Shown here one piece after another: positions 1 to 6,649 of a stretch of 14,195 nucleotides of DNA. Source of the DNA: Chitinophagaceae bacterium UBA3961 (GTDB taxonomy: Bacteria; Bacteroidota; Bacteroidia; Chitinophagales; Chitinophagaceae); the NCBI GenBank assembly GCA_002385265.1, contig DGDD01000083.1, forward strand, positions 1 through 14,195, in the 5' to 3' direction. Under the pieces are notes generated by a model. It ran no database searches and was not told the DNA's origin. It saw only the letters and a program-made list of their open reading frames with translations. The position numbers were made by a program, and so were the translations under genes. The number at the start of each line of letters is the position of its first letter. Within the stretch, counting starts at the first letter, position 1.

Positions 1-501
1 GCTCAAATGAAGAGCGAAAACCCGCTGGTTGGCGGCGCGGCGATGTATAAAAATAAAAATATCGTTGAAAATGCGATGAATTCGGCAGACCACACGACTT
101 TGGTCGCCGCCGTCAAAGCCGCCGGATTGGTTGAAACATTGCAAACTGCGGGCCCGTTCACAGTATTTGCACCAACAAATGCAGCCTTCGAAATGTTGCC
201 TGCAGGAACAGTTGAAACACTTTTGAAACCAGAAAATAAAGCAAAATTACAAGGCGTACTTACTTATCATGTGGTAGCCGGTAAACTGGACGCAAAAACA
301 TTGGCTGCAAAAATCAAAGAAGGAAAAGGGAAAGCGGTATTAACTACTGTAGCAGGTGGTAAATTGACCGTGTCGATGGAAGGAAATAAAGTGTTAATAA
401 CTGACGAAAACGGTGGAAAAGCATACGTAACCATCAAAGATGTTTATCAAAGTAATGGCGTGATTCACGTTATAGATCATGTGGTGTTACCCAAGAGCTA
501 A
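1..501 (+). CDS. Fasciclin (FAS1) domain protein, 5' end missing
   Basis: This is the C-terminal part of a single FAS1-domain protein. FAS1 domains are extracellular adhesion or matrix modules, and in Bacteroidota such proteins are usually exported. The first FAS1 conserved block is visible (GPFTVFAPTNAAFEMLP), then the central LTYHVVAGK, and the second block near the end (VIHVIDHVVLP). The frame is open from base 1, and the ATG at 7 is not a convincing start: no signal peptide follows it, no promoter is visible, and the family normally has about 20 residues of signal peptide before the KSENP-like stretch. The true start therefore probably lies upstream of the window, and the protein would be roughly 185-195 residues. 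Two terminator hairpins follow the stop. The specific ligand or role cannot be inferred. Confidence 0.88.
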   Translation, partial: AQMKSENPLVGGAAMYKNKNIVENAMNSADHTTLVAAVKAAGLVETLQTAGPFTVFAPTNAAFEMLPAGTVETLLKPENKAKLQGVLTYHVVAGKLDAKTLAAKIKEGKGKAVLTTVAGGKLTVSMEGNKVLITDENGGKAYVTIKDVYQSNGVIHVIDHVVLPKS

Positions 502-510
502 TGCTCTTAC

Positions 511-538
511 GAAGGCCTTGTTTCCAGGGCCTTCTTTT
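511..538 (+). terminator. Terminator after the fasciclin gene (first of two)
   Basis: A 7-bp perfect stem (GAAGGCC at 511-517 with GGCCTTC at 528-534) with a 10-nt loop is followed by TTTT at 535-538. The T-run is on the plus side only, so it serves the fasciclin gene. Confidence 0.75.
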
Positions 539-546
539 CATGTTGT

Positions 547-577
547 AGTCGTGGTTGATAACAATCACGACTTTTTT
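547..577 (+). terminator. Second tandem terminator after the fasciclin gene
   Basis: An 11-bp stem (547-557 with 562-572, one G-U pair) and a 4-nt loop are followed by a run of T at 572-577. On the minus strand the G-U pair becomes an A-C mismatch and no T-run follows, so it also points to plus-strand use. It runs into the stop codon of the converging membrane-protein gene. Confidence 0.65.
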
Positions 578-1016
578 ATTTTGCAAAGAACAGAGTTTTT
601 AAATGATCAATGAATGAAGTAAATAGCAGTACTGAAACCACACCTGTAAGAGCGAAGAGGTATTTGGCATGAACGATGCCGTAATATATTCCAAAGCCAA
701 CAGTGAGCACAATGAGCAGGTTTGCTACCCAATCGAAGATTGGCTGAATTGACTTAGACAGCGCCGTTCGAATTCCGGAAGTAACAGCGTGCACCAACAT
801 TTTCACCAAAAAAAAGAGAATCAACAGCATTAATATTCCAACGAAAATTTTACAAACCGTACCCAAAACGGAATTACTGATAAAAGGTCTCCAATTCTTA
901 CTATTGATAAACGTATTCGTATAAGTGAACATCACATAAATAGCACCGAGCAGTAAAACAGGACTGTTCGCGATGGTATCCCAATGCCATTTAGGACTCG
1001 AATTAGACTTTGCCAC
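576..1016 (-). CDS. Small four-helix membrane protein of unknown function
   Basis: I do not recognise this 146-residue protein. It has four hydrophobic segments, at about residues 18-37, 50-71, 96-115 and 118-136, with a hydrophilic N-terminus (residues 1-17) and a Lys/Ser-rich loop around 80-92. There is no signal peptide and no recognisable catalytic motif. The start is a GTG at 1014-1016, because there is no ATG before codon 29 and starting there would delete the first helix. It lies 12 bp after the CCG-domain protein gene and is the last gene of the minus-strand run, so it is probably co-transcribed. Its position suggests a possible link to the CCG protein (inference only). No minus-strand terminator is evident downstream. 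The reading frame itself is likely real because of its clean membrane-protein composition and tight spacing. Confidence 0.7.
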   Translation of the reverse strand: MAKSNSSPKWHWDTIANSPVLLLGAIYVMFTYTNTFINSKNWRPFISNSVLGTVCKIFVGILMLLILFFLVKMLVHAVTSGIRTALSKSIQPIFDWVANLLIVLTVGFGIYYGIVHAKYLFALTGVVSVLLFTSFIDHLKTLFFAK

Positions 1017-1028
1017 GAGAAAGGATTG

Positions 1029-1769
1029 TTACCAACCGCTGGCCAATATATCAGCGATGTGATAGGTTTGTAATGAAAGTTGCTTGTTCTTTATGACTCC
1101 ATCGATGTGCATTAAGCAAGACATATCCGTAGAAATGATGCATTCAGCGCCGGTTGCAGCAGCATTATTCGCTTTTTGATCGCCCATCCCAATAGAGATC
1201 GGCTCAAATTTCACAGCAAAAGTGCCTCCAAATCCACAACAAGTTTCAACATCTGCCATTTCAACCAGCTCCAACCCCGCTACATGTTCTAGGAGTATTC
1301 TGGGTTCCTTTTTTAGTTTACATTCACGCAAAGCCGCACAACTGTCGTGATAAGTGGCTTTTGCATTAAAACTGGCACCCACATCTGTAACGTTCAATAC
1401 GTTCACCAGAAAATCAGTAAACTCATATACTTTTTTCTGCAGCTCTTTTACTTCATTATGAAGGGATGAATTGTCAAAAAGTGCAGGATAATAGTTCTTA
1501 ATAAAGCCAATACATGAAGCGCTTGGCGCAACTACAACTTCGGCGTTCTTAAAATCGTTCACAAATTTGGTACAGACTGCTTTTGCTTCATCTCGAAAGC
1601 CGGCATTAAAAGCAGGTTGCCCGCAACAAGTTTGTTCTGCATTATACACAACTTTACAACCCACTTTTTCCAGCACTTTCACCATATTAAAGGCTGTTTG
1701 AGGATAAAGTTGATCTATGAAACAAGGGACAAAGATTGCTACCGTTGGTTTATCTTGAAGTTGTTCCAT
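1029..1769 (-). CDS. LutA/YkgE-family (Fe-S)-binding CCG-domain protein
   Basis: This 246-residue protein consists of two cysteine-rich CCG domains of the kind found in LutA/YkgE and in heterodisulfide reductase B subunits. The first has C16, C48-C49-G50 and C86. The second has C144, C177-C178-G179 and C218. The spacing is nearly the same in both (31/36 and 32/39 residues between the elements). In family members these cysteines bind iron-sulfur clusters and take part in oxidation of lactate or other 2-hydroxyacids. The final cysteine of the CxxC seen in HdrB-type motifs is absent in both halves (CIGF and CLMH). The usual partners LutB and LutC are not next to it here. It is flanked by ribH 11 bp upstream and a membrane protein 12 bp downstream, all minus strand. 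Family assignment is firm; calling it lactate oxidation specifically is not. Confidence 0.88.
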   Translation of the reverse strand: MEQLQDKPTVAIFVPCFIDQLYPQTAFNMVKVLEKVGCKVVYNAEQTCCGQPAFNAGFRDEAKAVCTKFVNDFKNAEVVVAPSASCIGFIKNYYPALFDNSSLHNEVKELQKKVYEFTDFLVNVLNVTDVGASFNAKATYHDSCAALRECKLKKEPRILLEHVAGLELVEMADVETCCGFGGTFAVKFEPISIGMGDQKANNAAATGAECIISTDMSCLMHIDGVIKNKQLSLQTYHIADILASGW

Positions 1770-1780
1770 TGCAATAAGTA

Positions 1781-2275
1781 TTATGCTTTTGATTGTGCCA
1801 ATGCAGCCATTTTTAGTGCTGTGATAGCTGCTTCGGTTCCTTTGTGACCATGTTTGCCTCCTACCCTTTCAATCGCTTGTTCCTCAGTAAGAACTGTAAG
1901 GACGCCAAAAATAGTAGGAACAGGAAGTTTTAGATTTAATTGAACTACACCATCGGTAACAGCTTTACACACATAGTCAAAATGTGGCGTATCTCCCTGA
2001 ATAATACATCCAAGAGCTATATAAGCTACCGGCTTTGAGGCGTTACTTGATTTTTCCCAATGATTCTTGATTGCAAAAGGGATTTCGAAAGCACCTGGCA
2101 CGCTTATAACTTGGTAATTTTTGAAACCCTGCTCATTTAAGTAAGCAGTACATCCTTCCTCTAATTGATCAAGAATCGAAGCATTCCAATCGGTTCGAAC
2201 AATAACGATACGGGCATCCTTATTAAGAATGCCCGTATCGATTGTATATAATTTACTATTACTTACGTCAGCCAT
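1781..2275 (-). CDS. ribH: 6,7-dimethyl-8-ribityllumazine synthase
   Basis: This enzyme condenses 5-amino-6-(D-ribitylamino)uracil with 3,4-dihydroxy-2-butanone 4-phosphate to make the direct precursor of riboflavin. The protein is 164 residues, normal for the family. Diagnostic elements are the N-terminal substrate-binding segment RTDWNASI (27-34), VPGAFEIP (59-66), ALGCIIQGDTPHFDYVC (87-103) with the catalytic-base His at H98, IFGVLT (122-127), and the phosphate-binding Arg at R137 in EQAIERVGGK. ATG start; the gene begins one base after the stop of the TPR gene, so the two are almost certainly one transcript. No other riboflavin gene is in the window. Confidence 0.97.
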   Translation of the reverse strand: MADVSNSKLYTIDTGILNKDARIVIVRTDWNASILDQLEEGCTAYLNEQGFKNYQVISVPGAFEIPFAIKNHWEKSSNASKPVAYIALGCIIQGDTPHFDYVCKAVTDGVVQLNLKLPVPTIFGVLTVLTEEQAIERVGGKHGHKGTEAAITALKMAALAQSKA

Positions 2276-2276
2276 A

Positions 2277-2969
2277 TTAATTTAATTCGCCTAAACGAGC
2301 TAAGTTTTTGTCCGCATCATTTGAATGTAAAGATGCAGGGAATTTCTCTTTTAATTGTTTGTAAGCTGTAATTGCTTCGGCGTTTTTCCCAAGTTTTTCA
2401 TACACTTGAGCTAAGCGATACAAGTATTCTGCACTGTTTATTTCATCTGTTTCAAACACAGAACTTGCCTTCTTATAATAATCGGCAGCTTTGTCGAATT
2501 TACCTGTTTCACCATAAGCATCCCCTAGGTTACCATACAAACGAATTTGCAAGTTTGGATCACTAGTTGAGAAATCTTCTAAAAACTTAATAGCGTTATT
2601 GAAGTCCTCCAATTTAAGATAACACACACCAGCGTAGAATTTGGCTAGTTCGCCGGCTTTGGTTCCACTGTGCTCTTTTGCAACTTTTAAAAAGCCGATA
2701 TTGGCTTTGGTTCCGTTTCCGTTCAAAGCTAATTTGAATGAATCGGTTTTAAAAGCGGCTTGGGCGGTCCAAATAGCGTCCAACGCTTTATTTTCAGCAG
2801 GTTTCTTAATCAATAAATCATAAGCGAAATAACCACCTACTAAAACCACCACTGCGCTTAGGGCAATCAGAATTTTCTTACTGTTTTTACTCCAGAACTG
2901 CTCCGCACTCTGGCTTACTTTTTCCTCTACATTTTGAGGGGCTACACTTTGCTGTTCAGCTGTTGACAT
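2277..2969 (-). CDS. Membrane-anchored tetratricopeptide repeat protein (YfgM-like layout)
   Basis: The 230-residue protein starts with a polar, Gln/Ser/Glu-rich tail (1-31), has one membrane helix (about 33-50), and then a helical domain with at least three TPR-like repeats at about 108-139, 141-175 and 180-213. They show the W/LG-Y-A pattern, for example GDAYGETGKFDKAADYYKKA and RLAQVYEKLGKNAEAITAY. Positive charges (KNSKK) sit before the helix, so the TPR domain probably faces the periplasm. This layout matches YfgM/BamD-like adaptors that bind proteins at the inner membrane, but no specific partner is evident. It lies 28-29 bp after pdhA and one base before ribH. An A-rich stretch precedes the ATG, in line with weak Shine-Dalgarno use in Bacteroidota. 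The fold is certain; the function is not. Confidence 0.85.
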   Translation of the reverse strand: MSTAEQQSVAPQNVEEKVSQSAEQFWSKNSKKILIALSAVVVLVGGYFAYDLLIKKPAENKALDAIWTAQAAFKTDSFKLALNGNGTKANIGFLKVAKEHSGTKAGELAKFYAGVCYLKLEDFNNAIKFLEDFSTSDPNLQIRLYGNLGDAYGETGKFDKAADYYKKASSVFETDEINSAEYLYRLAQVYEKLGKNAEAITAYKQLKEKFPASLHSNDADKNLARLGELN

Positions 2970-2998
2970 ATTCTTTTTTTCTTGGTGTTAGTTGTCTA

Positions 2999-3994
2999 TT
3001 AGTCTACAATGAATGGATAATTAGGTTCCATAACGATGTCTTTCAATACTTCATCCTCGTTAGGCCATGGGCTTTCTTCGGCAAAACGCACTGATTCTGC
3101 TACTTTGTCGTTCACACGTTTGTTGATCGCATCAATTTCTTCTTGAGTTGCAAACTTGTTTTCAAGAATTGTATTCAACACATGTTCAATTGGATCGCGT
3201 TGTTTGTATTCCTCCACTTCGTCTTTGGTACGGTATTTCTGTGGATCAGAAATTGAGTGCCCTTTATAACGATATGTTTTCAATTCAATAAGTGTTGGGC
3301 CTCCGCCTTCACGCGCGCGTTTTACTGCACGAGCTACTGCATCGTGCACCGCTTCTGGGCTCATTCCGTCGATTGAATCGGCCGGCATTTCATACGCATC
3401 TGCCAGTTTATAGATGTCTTGTACGTTACTGGTTCTAGCAACAGAAGTACCCATTGCATAGTTATTATTTTCACACAAGAAAATTGCAGGAAGCTTCCAC
3501 GTCATCGCCATATTAAAGATCTCGTGCAAAATACCTTGGCGAGCAGCACCATCGCCAAAGAATGACAAACTTACATTGTCAGTACCCTTATACTTTTCAG
3601 CGAACGCCAATCCGGCGCCGGTTCCAATTTGAGCACCTACTATTCCGTGTCCTCCAAAGAAAGCGACATCTTTTCCAAAGAAGTGCATACTACCACCCTT
3701 ACCTTTTGCACATCCGGTAGCCTTTCCATACAATTCAGCCATACAAGATTCGGGGCTAACACCTTTTGCCAATGCCAATCCATGGTCACGGTAACCTGTA
3801 ACAAATGGGTCTTCAATTCTTGTAGCGGTCATACAACCGGCTGCAATTGCTTCTTGACCCACATAAGCATGGAAAAAGCCTCGAATTTTACCTTCCATTT
3901 TATACTTTTCTTCTGCCATTAACTCGAATTGGCGAATCAGGTACATTAATTCGTACCAATACATGTAAGTTTCTTTGGAAAATCTTGTAGCCAC
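2999..3994 (-). CDS. pdhA: Pyruvate dehydrogenase E1 component, alpha subunit
   Basis: This is the thiamine-diphosphate-dependent E1 alpha subunit that, with E1 beta, decarboxylates pyruvate and passes the acetyl group to lipoyl-E2. With the start chosen here it has 331 residues. It shows YVGQEA (about 44-49), TGYRDHGLAL (66-75), GKGGSMHFF (98-106), GHGIVGAQ (115-122), the ThDP/Mg motif GDG (147-149) leading to ENNN (175-178), and the YRYKGHSISDPQKYR loop. The frame stays open up to an ATG at 4081, but GTG at 3992-3994 is preferred. It gives the family-like N-terminus MATRFSKETYMYWYE, the 29 upstream residues look like no E1 alpha, and a consensus promoter box (4045-4052) lies inside that upstream stretch. 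The E1 beta gene is not in the window. It is the first gene of the minus-strand run. Confidence 0.95.
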   Translation of the reverse strand: MATRFSKETYMYWYELMYLIRQFELMAEEKYKMEGKIRGFFHAYVGQEAIAAGCMTATRIEDPFVTGYRDHGLALAKGVSPESCMAELYGKATGCAKGKGGSMHFFGKDVAFFGGHGIVGAQIGTGAGLAFAEKYKGTDNVSLSFFGDGAARQGILHEIFNMAMTWKLPAIFLCENNNYAMGTSVARTSNVQDIYKLADAYEMPADSIDGMSPEAVHDAVARAVKRAREGGGPTLIELKTYRYKGHSISDPQKYRTKDEVEEYKQRDPIEHVLNTILENKFATQEEIDAINKRVNDKVAESVRFAEESPWPNEDEVLKDIVMEPNYPFIVD

Positions 3995-4044
3995 GTTTAT
4001 TTGAATTTGATGGTGACGCCAAAACCCAAGGGTCCTAGCGGGGG

Positions 4045-4075
4045 CAAAGATAAGGGGTTCAACCCATTTTAAAAA
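4045..4075 (-). promoter_or_regulatory. Probable promoter of pdhA and the operon behind it
   Basis: Read on the minus strand, 4052-4045 is TATCTTTG, an exact match to the Bacteroidota -7 consensus TAnnTTTG. A 19-nt spacer separates it from TTTT at 4075-4072, one mismatch from the -33 element TTTG. Transcription would begin near 4036-4041, leaving a leader of about 45 nt before the GTG at 3994. Confidence 0.6.
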
Positions 4076-4103
4076 CAGCATCCTGACATAAAAAATTCAA
4101 GGA

Positions 4104-4149
4104 TTTAGGTATTGAAAACCACCGATTTCTACCTAAAAACCAAGAAATC
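4104..4149. repeat. Overlapping inverted repeats between pdhA and recF
   Basis: Two inverted repeats sit in the 4082-4209 divergent gap. TTTAGGTA (4104-4111) pairs with TACCTAAA (4130-4137), and GATTTCT (4124-4130) pairs with AGAAATC (4143-4149). They share bases, so only one could form at a time. They lie upstream of the pdhA promoter and about 60-100 bp before recF, where an operator could sit. The rest of the gap holds nothing clear; I see no convincing recF promoter. AT-rich sequence gives such repeats by chance, so a role is unproven. Confidence 0.3.
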
Positions 4150-4209
4150 AGATTTCGGAATTCAAATCAGCCCATCTTAGCCAAAACGAAGTTAACTTGC
4201 AGGCTGAAA

Positions 4210-5295
4210 ATGCTTCGAGTTACCAAAATATCAGTGCTACAGTTCAAGAATTATAGTCAAAGGGAGTTTCCCGTTGAAAATAGCCTTGTTGGGATCGCTG
4301 GGCCCAATGGTATTGGAAAAACCAATTTGCTCGATGCTTTGTACTATGCCTGTTTTACCCGTTCTTATTTTACCAAATCCGATCAAATGGTTGTTCAAAA
4401 GGGTCAATCCGGCTTTAGACTCGAAGTTGTTTTCGAAAAAGAAGGCCAGCAAAATACGGTTACCGCCATTTTGCGAGAGAACGGTAAAAAAGAGTTTTTG
4501 GTTGACGGCATCCCCTACTCTCGGATTTCACAACACATTGGGTTGTTTCCAGCCATTATGATCGGGCCCGATGATATTCAAATAATTACAGAAGGAAGCG
4601 AGGTTAGACGTAGTTATCTTGATAGCTTGATTTCTCAAATGAATGGATCTTACCTGCAAGATTTGATCGACTACAACAAGCTGATGTCGCAACGCAACAG
4701 TCTTCTAAAACAGTTTGCGGAAACCAGAACCTGGAATGAAGCACTTCTAGATGTATACACCGAACAATTGTCTCCTCTTGGCGATCGAATTTTTAGTACT
4801 CGAAAAGAAGTACTTGGAACCCTGATTCCAACCATTGGCAAACTCTATGAGTCGATTGCGGGAAAAGATGAAGGACTGACTCTGCAGTATTCTTCCCTTC
4901 TACATTCAAAGTCGATGCGCTCTTTATTGGCTGAAAATCTTGAGAAAGATCGCATGCTGCAAAGAACCAGCCAAGGAATCCACCGCGACGATATCATCAC
5001 AACCTTGTTCGACGAGCCCTTTAAAAACATAGCCTCTCAAGGTCAAAGGAAGAGCTTGTTGTTTGCATTTAAATTGGCAGCTTTTGAATACCTCAAATCA
5101 CAAAAGGGGTTTTCCCCCCTGTTATTACTTGATGATGTATTTGAAAAGTTAGATGCAGAACGAATGCATAATTTATTGGTTCAAGTTAGTGCAGGAACTG
5201 AAACTCAGATCATTATCACTGATACCCATGCCGAAAGGATCAAAACTCATTTCAATCAGCTCAATAGAGACTTTCAATTAATTGAAATGAAATAA
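4210..5295 (+). CDS. recF: DNA replication and repair protein RecF
   Basis: RecF is an SMC/ABC-type ATPase that binds DNA at single-strand gaps and, with RecO and RecR, helps load RecA during gap repair. The 361-residue protein has the normal length. The Walker A motif is GPNGIGKT (31-38) after the family start KISVLQFKNY. HRDD is at 258-261, the ABC signature is SQGQRKS (276-282), and Walker B is LLLLDDVFEKLD with D308-D309. A closing TDTHAERI segment is typical of RecF. ATG start. It is divergent from pdhA, and the DUF721 gene follows after 23 bp. The dnaA and dnaN genes, which adjoin recF in many other phyla, are absent here. Confidence 0.96.
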   Translation: MLRVTKISVLQFKNYSQREFPVENSLVGIAGPNGIGKTNLLDALYYACFTRSYFTKSDQMVVQKGQSGFRLEVVFEKEGQQNTVTAILRENGKKEFLVDGIPYSRISQHIGLFPAIMIGPDDIQIITEGSEVRRSYLDSLISQMNGSYLQDLIDYNKLMSQRNSLLKQFAETRTWNEALLDVYTEQLSPLGDRIFSTRKEVLGTLIPTIGKLYESIAGKDEGLTLQYSSLLHSKSMRSLLAENLEKDRMLQRTSQGIHRDDIITTLFDEPFKNIASQGQRKSLLFAFKLAAFEYLKSQKGFSPLLLLDDVFEKLDAERMHNLLVQVSAGTETQIIITDTHAERIKTHFNQLNRDFQLIEMK

Positions 5296-5318
5296 GCGCT
5301 AATGATTAATTTTGGGCC

Positions 5319-5600
5319 ATGTCGGAGTTTTCATTAGGTGACGCCATTCAACAATTCTTGAACAAAAGTAAGATCAAGACATCGATTCAAGCTATTCAGA
5401 TAGAAGATGCTTGGGAACAGATTATGGGCAAAACCATCGCAAAATATACGGAGAGCATCAAGATTCAAGGGCATACTCTTTTTATAAAAACGCCTGTAGC
5501 GCCTTTAAAACAAGAACTGTTGTATCAAAAAGAGAACATAATAAAAAGGGTCAATGAATGGTTGGGCCAAAATCAAATTTCGGAAGTAGTTATTCTTTAA
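5319..5600 (+). CDS. DUF721 (DciA-like) protein
   Basis: This 93-residue protein fits the DUF721 family, whose best studied member, DciA, helps load the replicative helicase DnaB in bacteria lacking DnaC/DnaI-type loaders. Visible features are the helical start ending in the conserved DAWEQIMG (about 29-36), AKYTESIKIQGHTLFI (about 40-55) and the KQELLYQKENIIKRVNEWLG helix. It is short, essentially the core domain alone. It starts 23 bp after recF, consistent with one replication/repair transcript. The sequence TAATTTTG at 5307-5314 matches the -7 consensus but lies only 4 bp before the ATG, so it is probably chance. The stop TAA (5598-5600) overlaps the stop of the converging permease gene, with no terminator between them. 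The helicase-loading role is by family analogy. Confidence 0.87.
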   Translation: MSEFSLGDAIQQFLNKSKIKTSIQAIQIEDAWEQIMGKTIAKYTESIKIQGHTLFIKTPVAPLKQELLYQKENIIKRVNEWLGQNQISEVVIL

Positions 5601-6646
5601 CCCAATCGAATTCTGGGATCATTCCAAGCATTTAGAAGATCAGCAACAATATTCATTAATACAAAAAATAAGGCTGATACAAGAACAGAACCCATTACAA
5701 CCGGAAAGTCAAGTTTTTCCAACGCATCTACAGTTACTTTTCCTATACCTTTCCAACCAAAAATATATTCAACAAAAAAAGCACCCGCTAGCAATTCGGC
5801 AAACCATCCGGTAGAAGCTGTTATAACAGGATTGAGCGCATTTTTAAGGGCATGTTTCCAAATAACCTTATGAGCGCTTAGACCCTTTGCTATTGCTGTT
5901 CTGATAAAATCTTGTTGCAACACATCCAGCATAGCAGATCTTGTGAGTTGGGTAATAATAGCCATTGGACGAATACCAAGGGTAATGGCAGGCAAGATCA
6001 AATTTTTTAGTTGAAGATGAGTGCCCAGAAAAGCATCTGTTTCGTGCAAGCTACCATTCATTGGCAGTCCTATATAAGGGAACAGGAGGAACCCGACCAA
6101 ATAGGCTATGATGATACCAATAAAAAAGGAAGGTGCCGAAATACCAATAATTCCGGTAAAAACGGCGGAACTATCAACCCACGTACCTTTATATCTTGCG
6201 GCCAATACGCCAAGAGGTATTCCAACAACACATGCTAAAAACATAGCCGTAAGGGCTAATAAAAATGTTCCCGGTAAGGCTTCGGCAAGAACAGTACCTA
6301 CCTCTCGCTTTGACTGATAGGAACGTCGCAAGTAAGGGAACTTTAATACAATTGACGATTTACTCGTTTCTACGAGGCTAAGGTAGTTCGCCCTGTTTCT
6401 TAAGGTAGAACTATCGTACCAACTGACGAAAGACAAATCGTTTACATACAGAACCAATTGTTTCCATTTTGGTTGGTCTAAGTAAAGTTCCTTTCTAATA
6501 TTTTGTTGGGTAGTTGCATCGGCTCTCTGTCCAAGAACTAACCGAGAAGGATCTCCAAAGCCTTGAAATAGTAAGAAAACAATTAACACCACTCCCATCA
6601 TCACTAAACAGCCATAGGCCAACTTTTTGACGAGGAAGTTGATCAT
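5597..6646 (-). CDS. ABC transporter permease, oligopeptide/dipeptide (OppB/DppB) type
   Basis: This is an inner-membrane permease of the binding-protein-dependent peptide importer class. The 349-residue protein has a first helix at about 8-28, then a periplasmic region that includes LGQRADATTQQNIRKEL, the family's usual conserved stretch. The five-helix core starts after LPGTFLLALTA. The EAA loop that contacts the ATPase is at 249-274 (RTAIAKGLSA onward). The C-terminus DPRIRLG is typical. Compared with DppB, the segment between helices 1 and 2 is enlarged (about 70-116, Ser/Tyr/Arg rich, with FPYLRRSY). It begins 3 bp after the MauE/DoxX gene. No partner permease, ATPase or substrate-binding protein lies in the window, so the substrate is unknown. 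Confidence 0.92.
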   Translation of the reverse strand: MINFLVKKLAYGCLVMMGVVLIVFLLFQGFGDPSRLVLGQRADATTQQNIRKELYLDQPKWKQLVLYVNDLSFVSWYDSSTLRNRANYLSLVETSKSSIVLKFPYLRRSYQSKREVGTVLAEALPGTFLLALTAMFLACVVGIPLGVLAARYKGTWVDSSAVFTGIIGISAPSFFIGIIIAYLVGFLLFPYIGLPMNGSLHETDAFLGTHLQLKNLILPAITLGIRPMAIITQLTRSAMLDVLQQDFIRTAIAKGLSAHKVIWKHALKNALNPVITASTGWFAELLAGAFFVEYIFGWKGIGKVTVDALEKLDFPVVMGSVLVSALFFVLMNIVADLLNAWNDPRIRLG

Positions 6647-6649
6647 AAA

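Noticed and set aside
7..9. ATG at 7 as the start of the fasciclin gene
   Set aside because: No signal peptide, leader or promoter, and the frame is open to the window edge; the family normally has an export signal before this point, so the gene is treated as cut by the window.
3629..3922. Plus-strand reading frame of 97 codons inside pdhA
   Set aside because: It is an antisense shadow of a firmly identified gene; Ser/Thr/His/Phe-rich translation without domains.
3995..4081. N-terminal extension of PdhA from the ATG at 4081
   Set aside because: It is unlike E1 alpha proteins and contains the probable promoter; GTG at 3994 explains the data better.
5307..5314. TAATTTTG as a dedicated promoter for the DUF721 gene
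   Set aside because: It matches the -7 consensus but lies 4 bp before the ATG and has no -33 element at the right spacing; co-transcription with recF is simpler.
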